Below, piece by piece: positions 57,193 to 64,000 of a stretch of 64,000 nt of DNA. Made by a program: the position numbers and the translations under genes. Under the pieces are notes generated by a model, which was not told the origin of the DNA, searched no databases, and was given only the letters and a program-made list of their open reading frames with translations. Source of the stretch: Prado023 sp963700395 (GTDB lineage: Bacteria; Actinomycetota; Actinomycetes; S36-B12; CAIYMF01); contig CAVOXI010000001.1 of assembly GCA_963700395.1 (NCBI GenBank), positions 248,001 through 312,000 of the forward strand. Reading direction: 5' to 3'. How positions within the stretch are numbered: the stretch's first letter is position 1; each line of letters begins with the position of its first letter.

Positions 57193-58800
57193 TCAGGTCG
57201 TGCAGAACCCGCGGCTGTTGAGTCCGTCGAGGATCAGCGGAAGCGCGATGGCGGTGTTGTCGATCCGGTCATGCATGAGCACGGTGGCTCCGTCGAACGC
57301 GTTGGTGACCACCCTGTCGGCAATCTCCTGCGGCGTGCCACCCTTCCAGTCGTTTGAGTCCGTCGCCGTGTCCCAGAGGGTCATCGTGGGGAGCCCGACG
57401 CTGCTGGCGGTGCTGCGCACGGTGCTGTTCCAGTCCCCGTACGGCGGGCGCCACTCGGTGGGCCGGGTCCCTGTGGCCGCCTCGATGGCGTCGGAGGCCT
57501 GTGTGAGCTCGGACCGGACCTCAGCGGTGGTCAGCTGGGTCAGGTAGGGGTGATCCCACGTGTGGTTGCCGACACGGTGACCCTCGTTCACCTCGCGCTG
57601 CACCAGCCAGGGGTTGGCCTGCACGCTGCGGCCCACCACGAAGAAGGTCGCCCTGCGCCCATATCGCGCCAAGGTGTCCAGGATGCTCTCGGTGCTGCCC
57701 GTGCTCACCGGGCCGTCGTCGAACGTCAGCCGGACACTGCCCGCTGGGCACCGGGGAGGGGGCGGAGGGGGAGGCGGGGGAGGCGTCGGTGTGGGGGTGG
57801 GGGTGGGGGTCGGGGTCGGGGTGGGGGTGGCGGTGGCGGTGGCGTGGGGGTTGGGGCCGTCGCGGTGCTGACAGCCACGGTCGCACCGAGGCGTGCGTTG
57901 CTCAGGAGCCAGAGCCGGGCAGCGCCGTTGCCGGACAGGACATAGCCACCTGCCGGTATCGGCATGCCACCTGCGGCGGTCACCTGGCGGTCGCGGATCT
58001 CGGTGATCTGGCCGTTGGTGACGGCGATCTCCGCGCCCCACTGGTTGGCCGGCGACACGGTCTGCGTCACCGTCCTGGAGTACAGGACGAGTGCGTCAGC
58101 GCCGCGTGGGATGTTCGCCCCCGAGATGGCATACGAGGAGCCGCCGGTGCTGGCTGTGTTCCCACTTGGGATGGTCTCTGCCGGGGCACGGGTGGGCGAT
58201 GGCGTGGGCGTTGGAGACGAGGTTGAAGGCGACGACGGCGCTGGAAGTGACGGCGGGGTTGCGGGGGTGGACGTCGGCTGGGGCTGCTGGGCTGGCAGGG
58301 CAGGGAAGGGAGCGGCCGTCGGCCGTGACGCCCGGACCCACGGGCTGGCCGCCAGCCGCGAGGTCGCCCGGGCACGCACGCGGATCGATCGCGCACCAGC
58401 GGGCAGCGTGATGGAGATCAGCCCCTTCCGGAGCCGCTTGGTCACGGAGCGCTTCGCGCCCTTGGCTGTGCGGTAGGAGATCTGCACCCGCGTGGCATTC
58501 GAACGTGCCTTCACCCTGGGTCGCCCGGAGGCTGTGTGGGTGAGCACGGCCGTGACGACGGCCCTCGACCTGGCTGCCGCAGGGCTCACAGTCGAGGCGG
58601 GGGGAATCGCCGATGCGACTGAGACCGGTGGGGCGGACGGCACGGCTGTCGCGGGCGGCGCGGCGGGCAGGCAGAGCCCCGCCGCCAAGGCAGACTGCCG
58701 CAACAGCTGTCAGCGCACGCGGGGCTCCCCGCCCTCCAGCGAACGCAGCCCCGGCGACGGAGGGCCACCAACCCCTCAGCGGATCTGAGAGTCGCCACAT
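57193..58800 (-). CDS. Secreted polysaccharide deacetylase (NodB) with long Pro/Thr linker, two frame breaks
   Basis: The C-terminal ~210 residues are a NodB carbohydrate esterase: VRLTFDDGPVST (motif 1), GNHTWDHPYL (metal His pair), EWRPPYGDWNS (motif 3), LWDTATDSNDW (motif 4) and ATVLMHDR (motif 5). All metal and catalytic residues are present. Before it lies a (PT)n then poly-Pro linker, and before that a beta-rich region (ALVLYSRTVTQTVSPANQWG). I start it at ATG 58800, which has GGGGGA before it and encodes a signal-like RALTAVAAVCLGGG; this needs one extra base removed near 58680. One base lost in the linker repeat near 57850 is the second break. The corrected length is 536 codons. It acts on cell-wall or extracellular glycan. 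Confidence 0.75.
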
Positions 58801-58922
58801 CACCGTCCCCCATCTGTGCCCAGCGCACCTGCCGGTGAAGGGGAAGTGCCTGCGCCCGATCGTCCTGCCTCAAGGTAACCGGGGGGGCACGCAACGACCA
58901 GAGGTGGAGCGGTTGCCAGACC

Positions 58923-59894
58923 TCACCCCGTCTGGAGCACCTGGACCTCCGTGACGAGCTGCTCGCGCTCGCCGTGCATCGTGAAGGTGATCTGGCCGGA
59001 CTGACCGGCGCCGGCCCATTCAACCTGCCAGTGGGCAGTGGCGCCGACAGTGAAGACACCGTCTGGCTCCTCCGTGGAGGGAGCGAGGTAGCGGTGGCCG
59101 CACGTCGGCGAGGGCCCGGTGCCCTGGTCCGGGGACCAGGCGGTGCCTTCGTTGCGGCAGGTGAGCCGGGTCCCGTCACCGAGGTCCCAGATGACCTTCG
59201 CGACCCGGGCCGTGGCGGTCACCGAGACCGGCCCTGCCGTGGCGGTGCGCGTGATCGGTCCGTAGCCGGTCGGTCCGGCGTTGTCGATCCAGAGCCAGGC
59301 ATCCATTCCGACGAGCAGCGGTGCCCCGGGGTTGAGCGGAGTCATCCCGATCGCGGGGGACTCGAGTTCCATGCGCTCGATGGCCTTCTCGGCGAGGGTG
59401 ACAGGGTCCACGAGGACCGGAGCGCCCGCGTTCCCCGCACTCGGCGCCCAGAACCAGAACCCGGTGCCGACACCCGCGCTGAATGCCGCACCGGGCTGGA
59501 CGCACTGGTAGATCGTCCCCTCGTCGCGGCCCTCCCAGATCGCGTGATCGGCCGCCGGCTGCGGGGAGACCCGTTGCACGAAGCACTGGCGTTCCTCGGA
59601 CCAGACGCCGTCGGCTGACGTGCAGCTGATCTCCTCGCCCTTGAACGTGCACACGTTCTTGCCGGGCGACCTGGAGCCCGCCTGGGTGGTCCCGGCACCC
59701 CCACCGGAGGGGAAACCGGGGGAGGAGGTGTTGTGACCAGCATTGACGTCAACCGCAGCGCCACCGGTCCCGTCGCAGCTGCGTCGACGCTCGCGCGTCG
59801 CACCTGGCGCGAGTCGGCTGCGCCGGAGCTGGGCGAGTGGCGGAGCACGCCACACCGCAGGCGAACGCGGCCAACGAAGTGCCGCGGTCAACAC
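58923..59894 (-). CDS. Secreted PKD-like protein of unknown function, frame broken near its start
   Basis: About 320 residues of a family common in actinobacteria. The core is open: CTFKGEEISCTSADGVWSEE, YQCVQPGAAFSAGVGTGFWF, MDAWLWIDNAGPTG, TATARVAKVIWDLGDGTRLTC, SPTCGHRYLAPSTEEPDG, AHWQVEWAGAGQSG; the WDLGDG...CGHRY pattern is that of a PKD/Ig-like fold. GTG 59894 overlaps the lipoprotein stop by 7 bp. Restoring one base near 59877 gives a signal peptide (SLAAFACGVACSATRPAPA), and one extra base is then needed before GGAAVDVNAGH; the total remains 324 codons. It is probably exported together with the overlapping lipoprotein. The function is unknown. Confidence 0.6.
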   Translation of the reverse strand: MLTAALRWPRSPAVWRAPPLAQLRRSRLAPGATRERRRSCDGTGGAAVDVNAGHNTSSPGFPSGGGAGTTQAGSRSPGKNVCTFKGEEISCTSADGVWSEERQCFVQRVSPQPAADHAIWEGRDEGTIYQCVQPGAAFSAGVGTGFWFWAPSAGNAGAPVLVDPVTLAEKAIERMELESPAIGMTPLNPGAPLLVGMDAWLWIDNAGPTGYGPITRTATAGPVSVTATARVAKVIWDLGDGTRLTCRNEGTAWSPDQGTGPSPTCGHRYLAPSTEEPDGVFTVGATAHWQVEWAGAGQSGQITFTMHGEREQLVTEVQVLQTG

Positions 59895-60518
59895 GGCACG
59901 GTCCGCGGGGTCTTCGGCGACTCGAGTTCGGGTGACGGCCCACCCTGGAGCGGGGAGGTACGATGGTCGTCGTGACTGTGTAGTCCGCCTGCTCGCGGAC
60001 GCCTCCAGTGCGAACGCCATCCGGGTCGACGCTCGTTACCGCAGTGCCATCGACGCATGCCTCGGACGACCACGGTGTTCGGGTTCGTCATCCAGGTCGA
60101 CGCTCGATGGGCTCGACGGAGACGAGCTCCAGACGCGCGCCCTCTGGGCTCCGATCGCCAGCCCATCCCCAAGGCTCCTCTGATGTTCTTCGGAGGTCGT
60201 CGTTGCGACAGGTCACCGGTGGCCACGTCGTTCAGGTCATTGAGGTTGGTGCGCACGCCGCAGTAGAGGTCAGTGAGTCGTCTGCCGGTACGCAAGAACC
60301 ACCGCCGCCGCCTCCTCCACCGCCTGCTGCTCCTGCGGCGTCAACGTCGGGCCGGGTGACGCGCTCCCGCTCGCGACGGCGCTGGCTGAGGCACTCGGCG
60401 TCGCGCTGGAAGGCGAGGCGGGTTCCTCCGGGGCACTCGAACAGCCGGCCAGCAACAGGCCGGCGGCAAGCCACGCGGCGATGGTCCCCGCACGGGGGTG
60501 GGTGGGTGGGTGGATCAT
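59888..60518 (-). CDS. Lipoprotein of unknown function, about seven frame breaks
   Basis: The N-terminus has a signal and lipobox (IAAWLAAGLLLAGCSSAPEE), then a Ser/Ala-rich stretch. The rest of the product is scattered over three frames: VEEAAAVVLAYRQT, LTDLYCGVRTNLNDLNDVAT, DDLRRTSEEPWGWAGD, ARLELVSVEPI, NTVVVRACVDGTAVTSVDPD and YLPAPGWAVTRTRVAEDPAD ending RPC. Assuming seven one-base insertions (about 60275, 60222, 60110, 60085, 60072, 59967, 59893) the length is exactly 208 codons. The restored order matches a lipoprotein family that in many actinobacteria precedes the PKD-like secreted gene, as here. The role is unknown; envelope or secretion is inferred. Confidence 0.65.
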
Positions 60519-60686
60519 GAACGGTCCTCATGCTGCCGAGTGCGATCTTCCGGAGCACAGGATACGTCCCTCAGAGGGCTGGCTTGTCCGTTTCGTCCAC
60601 AGTCCAGACCCGCGGCACGCAGGTCACGCGGCGACAGCCCCACCCACACAACTTCGGGCGGGGCTCGGCCTACCGGATCAGAACTG

Positions 60687-60821
60687 CTAGCGCTTCTTGT
60701 CCGGGAGGGTGGTGGCCACCTGGTTGCGCTGGTCGGACTTCGCGTGCTTGTCGACCCGCTTCTCCTTGAGCGACTTGCCGGACTTCTTCGCCATGTGCTG
60801 GCGGGGGGACTTGTCTGCCAT
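60687..60821 (-). CDS. 44-residue basic small protein
   Basis: MADKSPRQHMAKKSGKSLKE begins a 44-residue, strongly basic, Lys-rich protein ending LPDKKR. It contains no hydrophobic segment. Very similar short proteins (MADKSPR...KKSGKSLKEKR) are familiar in actinobacterial genomes, which supports it as real. It is monocistronic, with about 130 bp to the downstream end of the GH130 gene and 168 bp to the lipoprotein. RNA or DNA binding is plausible from charge alone. Confidence 0.7.
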   Translation of the reverse strand: MADKSPRQHMAKKSGKSLKEKRVDKHAKSDQRNQVATTLPDKKR

Positions 60822-60952
60822 CGGGACTCCCGTGGTCGGAAGCCTGAATGGCTCCGCACCCTCGACAGTACGCGCCAGCAGGGCCCGTGGCTACAGGCGC
60901 GCCGGGCCGGTCGGGCTGCGGGAACCCCTCGCTCCCGCAGGCCGCCGTCCTG

Positions 60953-62431
60953 CTACGTGCGACGCCGGAGGGCGAGGAGCAGTCCGTCGAGGTCCACGAG
61001 GGCAACCCGGATCGACGAGTCGCTGCAGCCGTAGGGCAGGACGAGTGTGTCGCCGTGGATCATCGATCCGCACGAGTACACCACGTTGGGCACGTACCCC
61101 TCGCGCTCGTCGGGGGTCGGGGTGAGCAGTGGCTCGGGCAGGCTGCCGAGGACGACAGTCGGATCGTCGCGGTCCAGCAGCATCGCGCCGATCCCGTACT
61201 GCCGTACCGGCCCTACCCCGTGGGTCAGGACGAGCCAGCCCTCGCTGGTCTCCAGGGGCGACCCGCAGTTGCCCACCTGGACGATCTCCCAGGCGTTCCT
61301 GGGCGGAGCGAGGACAGGTCCGGTGTCCCAGTGCCAGAGGTCAGCGGACTCCGCAAGGCTGGAGGTCTCGCGGTCCCAACGGGACAGCGCGAGGAAGCGA
61401 CCGCCGACGGCCCTGGGGAACAGGGCCATCCCCTTGTTCTGTGCCGCTGGTCCGACGGCCTGATGGCTGTGGAAGCTCCGGAAGTCAGTCGTCGTGAGGA
61501 GGGCTGGGGCGACCTTGACCCCGTCGAAGGCGGTGTAGGTGCCCCGGTAGGTGATGGTGCCGTCCGCCTCGGTGAACCGAACCAGTCGGAGGTCCTCCAG
61601 GCCGTGGCTCTCGGCGGGGGCCCCGGGCATGAGGATGCGCTCGGTCAGGCTCGAGTCGGCCGGGAACTCCACCGCGTACTGCGAGTCCGCGATCAGCTCC
61701 AGGCGTTCCATCGCCTTGCGGCCCGGTCCTCGGGTGAGCCGCTGCGTGCCCAGGGTCGCGATCGCGTGCTCCAGGGCATGCCGGTCGAACGTCTCCGGGA
61801 GCTCGTCGAGCACGTAATGGACCGCATCGTCGGCGTCCGTCGCGCGGTGTCCCAACTGGTGGAGGAACTGCGCCTTGGAGTACTGCAGCGGCTTCGACGT
61901 GGCTTGGACCAGCGGCCGTCCGGGCTCGTCGTACGTCAGGCGGTTGGCTGCGTCGATCGTGCCGACGCGGAACTCGATGCTGGAGATATGGCCCTCGCCC
62001 ACGGCGCGAACGCTCATGAGGAAGCGGGTCGTGCCCTCGGGCAGGGAGGTCTGGTCGGGGTGCAGGACCATCGAGGGGTTGAACAGTGCCGCTGACTCGA
62101 CCGCGTACTCCTGGCTGAAGTACGCGCCTGTGAGCAGGCGATGCGCCTGCGACAACGATCCCGGGTCGTCAAGGCGATGCTCGATGAGCCGGAACCGCTC
62201 GTCGAAGGTGGCGGCGAGGTCGCGATGTCGGCCCCCGAACTCCTCGAGCGCCTGTCCAAGTGCGCGATCCACCTCCTCGTCGCTGAGGGCCAGGACCCGC
62301 TCGAGCACCGCTGAGGCGCGGGAGTGGCCGGAGGTGAGCATCTCCTGCCCGGGAAGGAACATCGTCGTCACCACCCTGGTGGGGTCGGGCCTGAGGACGA
62401 CATCGGTCCGGGTGACCAGCGAGGCGGTCAT
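60953..62431 (-). CDS. GH130-type glycoside phosphorylase
   Basis: 492 residues, intact. The five-bladed propeller family GH130 is suggested by MSVRAVGEGHISSIEFRVGT, HGLEDLRLVRFTEADGTITY, RGTYTAFDGVKVAPALL, KGMALFPRAVGGRFLALSRW, GNCGSPLETSEGWLVLTHGV and YVPNVVYSCGSMIHGDTLVL. Most members cleave beta-mannosides by phosphorolysis, giving mannose 1-phosphate. The ATG overlaps the upstream stop (ATGA), so it is coupled to the two sugar genes before it. The specificity (beta-1,2- or 1,4-mannoside) is unknown. Confidence 0.8.
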   Translation of the reverse strand: MTASLVTRTDVVLRPDPTRVVTTMFLPGQEMLTSGHSRASAVLERVLALSDEEVDRALGQALEEFGGRHRDLAATFDERFRLIEHRLDDPGSLSQAHRLLTGAYFSQEYAVESAALFNPSMVLHPDQTSLPEGTTRFLMSVRAVGEGHISSIEFRVGTIDAANRLTYDEPGRPLVQATSKPLQYSKAQFLHQLGHRATDADDAVHYVLDELPETFDRHALEHAIATLGTQRLTRGPGRKAMERLELIADSQYAVEFPADSSLTERILMPGAPAESHGLEDLRLVRFTEADGTITYRGTYTAFDGVKVAPALLTTTDFRSFHSHQAVGPAAQNKGMALFPRAVGGRFLALSRWDRETSSLAESADLWHWDTGPVLAPPRNAWEIVQVGNCGSPLETSEGWLVLTHGVGPVRQYGIGAMLLDRDDPTVVLGSLPEPLLTPTPDEREGYVPNVVYSCGSMIHGDTLVLPYGCSDSSIRVALVDLDGLLLALRRRT

Positions 62432-63453
62432 CGGGGCGGGACGAGCGCGGGGCGGCGTGCCAGCTGCAGGGTCGCGAGGGCGGCCAAGGTCGACTCGGCC
62501 CCCTGGTTGCGGTTGATGCGCGTCTCGTGCAGGCCGTCCGCGCAGCCACCGGTGGTCGCGTCGTACAGGGTGAGGCCCACGTCGTTGGCGCCCAGGAACC
62601 ACTCGGCGCACAGCACGACGGCGTCCAGCCACTGGGGGTCGGCGGTCGCTGCGTGGGCCCGCCAGCAGGCCTCGGCCAGCGCACTGACCTCGATGGGCTG
62701 CTGGTCGAAGCCCGGAAGCGAGTCCCCAGGGGCGCACCCGCCCGCCGGCACGACCGAGATGTGACCGTCGATCGTCTGGAGGTCCAGCAGCCAGCGCAGC
62801 AGTTCCAGCCCGTGGGCCATGACTGCCTCGTCATTCAGTGCGCGGCCGATCGCGATCAGGGCCTCGGGCAGCACGGCGTTGGCGTACGTCAGCCGAGGCT
62901 CCGGCCAGGCCCACCCGTGGGCGATCCGCGGTCGACCCAGCAGGCTGCGCGCATCGACCAGCAGCTCGCGCGCGGCCCGGTCGCCGGGGACGGAGACCAT
63001 GACCTCCGCGGCTCCGAGAGCGGCGTAGGCCATGGCGCGCGGCCACGGGGAGCGCACCCGCATCCCGCTTGCCGCGACGGCCAGCGCCTGGTCGCGCACC
63101 GAGCCCTTCGTCAGGGCCGCCGTGGTGCCCACGGCCCACAGCGCCCGCCCCCAGTGGTCGTCAACCGACGGCGTGTCGGTCCACTGCCGGTCGGTGTTCC
63201 TGCGGTTGTGGAAGGCTCCGTTCCCGTCCTGCGCCTCGGCGGTGAACCGCAGGTAGGCGCTCACCATCTCGCGCACGCGGGCATTGGGGTCCGGGTCGCG
63301 GACGACGACCACCAGGCCGCGCGACACGTCATCCAGGCAGTACCCATGGTCCCGACGGGGCTCGGTCAGCAGGGCGTGCTCGAAGAGGCCGTCGGGGGTG
63401 GTCATCGCCTCGAGATGCTCGAAGCGGGCATCAGGCAGGGTGCGAAGGGTCAT
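62428..63453 (-). CDS. Glycosidase-like (alpha/alpha)6-barrel protein
   Basis: 341 residues. Repeated helix-pair sequences with Trp-rich loops (HGYCLDDVSRGLVVVVRD, DGNGAFHNRRNTDRQWTDTP, DDHWGRALWAVGTTAALTKG, RLTYANAVLPEALIAIGRAL, LLRWLLDLQTIDGHISVVPA, ETRINRNQGAESTLAALATL) indicate an (alpha/alpha)6 toroid like glycan hydrolases and epimerases. No catalytic assignment is possible by eye. The start ATG 63453 overlaps the glycosyltransferase stop and its own stop overlaps the GH130 start (ATGA both times), so the three proteins are made together. Confidence 0.65.
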   Translation of the reverse strand: MTLRTLPDARFEHLEAMTTPDGLFEHALLTEPRRDHGYCLDDVSRGLVVVVRDPDPNARVREMVSAYLRFTAEAQDGNGAFHNRRNTDRQWTDTPSVDDHWGRALWAVGTTAALTKGSVRDQALAVAASGMRVRSPWPRAMAYAALGAAEVMVSVPGDRAARELLVDARSLLGRPRIAHGWAWPEPRLTYANAVLPEALIAIGRALNDEAVMAHGLELLRWLLDLQTIDGHISVVPAGGCAPGDSLPGFDQQPIEVSALAEACWRAHAATADPQWLDAVVLCAEWFLGANDVGLTLYDATTGGCADGLHETRINRNQGAESTLAALATLQLARRPALVPPR

Positions 63454-64000
63454 GCGACGGACCGCGCACCCTCGGCCAGCAGGTCCTCGCCAACGGCGAT
63501 GTACTGGTCGGCCACGGCCGGCCACAGCAGGCCTGGGGCCAGGGACCGGGAGACCCCTGCCATCCCGGCCGTCAGGACCGGATCGGCGAGCAACGTGCGC
63601 AGGGCATCGCGGATCGCATCAGGGTCGCGCTGCGGCACCAGCAGCCCGGCCCCGGATGTCAGCAGCTCCACGGCGTGCGGGAAGCTCGTGGAGACCACGG
63701 GCTTGCCGGCGACGACCGCCTCGGTGAGCACGCCCGACGTGACCTGGTCCCGGGAGTCGTAGGGCAGCAGGATGATGTCCGCAGCGCGCACGATCCCGCG
63801 CAGGGTCGGCCCATCGAGGTAGCGCCCGTCGAACTCCACGTGCCCGGTCAGCCCGAGCTCGGCGACCTGCGCCTGCAGCCCATCGCGGTAGGCCTCGCCG
63901 GCCCACTCGACGACACGGGGATGGGTCTGGCCGACGACCTGGTACAGCGGTCGTGGGTCGAGGTCGGCAAGGCCCGCCATGGCCTCGAGTGCCCATTCGA
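63450..64000 (-). CDS. Glycosyltransferase family 4, C-terminal part (runs off the window)
   Basis: The last ~183 residues of a GT-B glycosyltransferase. LYQVVGQTHPRVVEWAGEAY begins the sugar-nucleotide domain; HVEFDGRYLDGPTLRGIVRA, ADIILLPYDSRDQVTSGVLT and EAVVAGKPVVSTSFPHAVEL carry the E-x7-E type donor-binding region, followed by GAGLLVPQRDPDAIRDALRT. With the GH130 phosphorylase it suggests synthesis or turnover of a mannose-containing glycan. The N-terminus is outside the window. Confidence 0.85.
   Translation of the reverse strand, partial: EWALEAMAGLADLDPRPLYQVVGQTHPRVVEWAGEAYRDGLQAQVAELGLTGHVEFDGRYLDGPTLRGIVRAADIILLPYDSRDQVTSGVLTEAVVAGKPVVSTSFPHAVELLTSGAGLLVPQRDPDAIRDALRTLLADPVLTAGMAGVSRSLAPGLLWPAVADQYIAVGEDLLAEGARSVA

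Noticed and set aside
57760..57860. Short tandem repeats as a CRISPR array or satellite
   Set aside because: The units are 3-6 bp GC-rich codon repeats encoding Pro/Thr within a gene; there are no spacers.
350..60280. Programmed +1 ribosomal frameshifting at each break
   Set aside because: The sites share no slippery sequence, stop codon or downstream structure, and up to eight would be needed in one gene.
1..64000. tRNA, rRNA, prophage, insertion sequence or CRISPR loci
   Set aside because: I looked for transposase, integrase and Cas motifs, tRNA-like cloverleaf arms and repeat/spacer patterns and saw none I could support.

Overview
The window is high-GC DNA from an actinobacterium (Actinomycetota). 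Evidence for this is the codon bias toward G/C-ending codons, frequent GTG starts, a mycothiol-biosynthesis ligase (mshC), a Hanks-type Ser/Thr kinase with a single membrane anchor, SURF1, and several promoters whose -10 box sits right at the start codon (leaderless transcripts). A very large protein resembling PPi-type PEP carboxykinase also fits. I cannot place it below phylum/class level from sequence alone.

Layout. (1) 1-28.6 kb is a nitrogen/carbon scavenging region. A leftward operon runs Lrp regulator > class III aminotransferase > PPOX-like FMN protein > FAD amine oxidase > PutA > MFS transporter. A divergent aminobutyraldehyde dehydrogenase follows, then a multicopper oxidase, LdhA-type D-lactate dehydrogenase, a second aminobutyraldehyde dehydrogenase and a complete polyamine ABC importer (potD-A-B-C). 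After these come a Ser/Thr kinase, a second FAD oxidase, MmsA, a secreted protein, a 60-residue Cys-rich protein, agmatinase, a YhhN membrane protein, a MarR regulator and a saccharopine-dehydrogenase-like protein. Together they suggest uptake of agmatine/polyamines and conversion through putrescine and 4-aminobutyraldehyde to GABA, plus proline to glutamate. (2) 28.6-36.1 kb is a leftward beta-glucoside operon: RAT/terminator leader > PTS EIIBCA > 6-phospho-beta-glucosidase > HAD phosphatase > LicT/BglG antiterminator > second PTS EIIBCA. (3) 36.2-42.4 kb holds GABA aminotransferase, a CoA-transferase and the putative PPi-PEPCK. (4) 42.5-57.2 kb is housekeeping: dxr-rseP-TSUP-ispG-GTPase, an alcohol dehydrogenase, GNAT, proS-HAD, SURF1, mshC and pgi. 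(5) 57.2-64 kb holds a secreted NodB deacetylase, a secreted PKD-like protein overlapping a lipoprotein, a 44-residue basic protein, and a translationally coupled GT4 > glycosidase-like > GH130 set that leaves the window.

The most unusual property of the sequence is about 65 apparent one-base frame breaks. They are almost all insertions, and most can be read as one extra G placed between two codons. They fall mainly in 0-2 kb, 12.5-18.3 kb, 21.7-38 kb and 59.9-60.3 kb, while the housekeeping block is nearly clean. When corrected, every affected gene whose two ends I can see returns to a length divisible by three and a normal family sequence. I therefore annotate them as single genes and regard sequencing or assembly error as the likeliest cause. 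The most convincing regulatory system is the RAT/LicT antitermination leader at about 36.0 kb.
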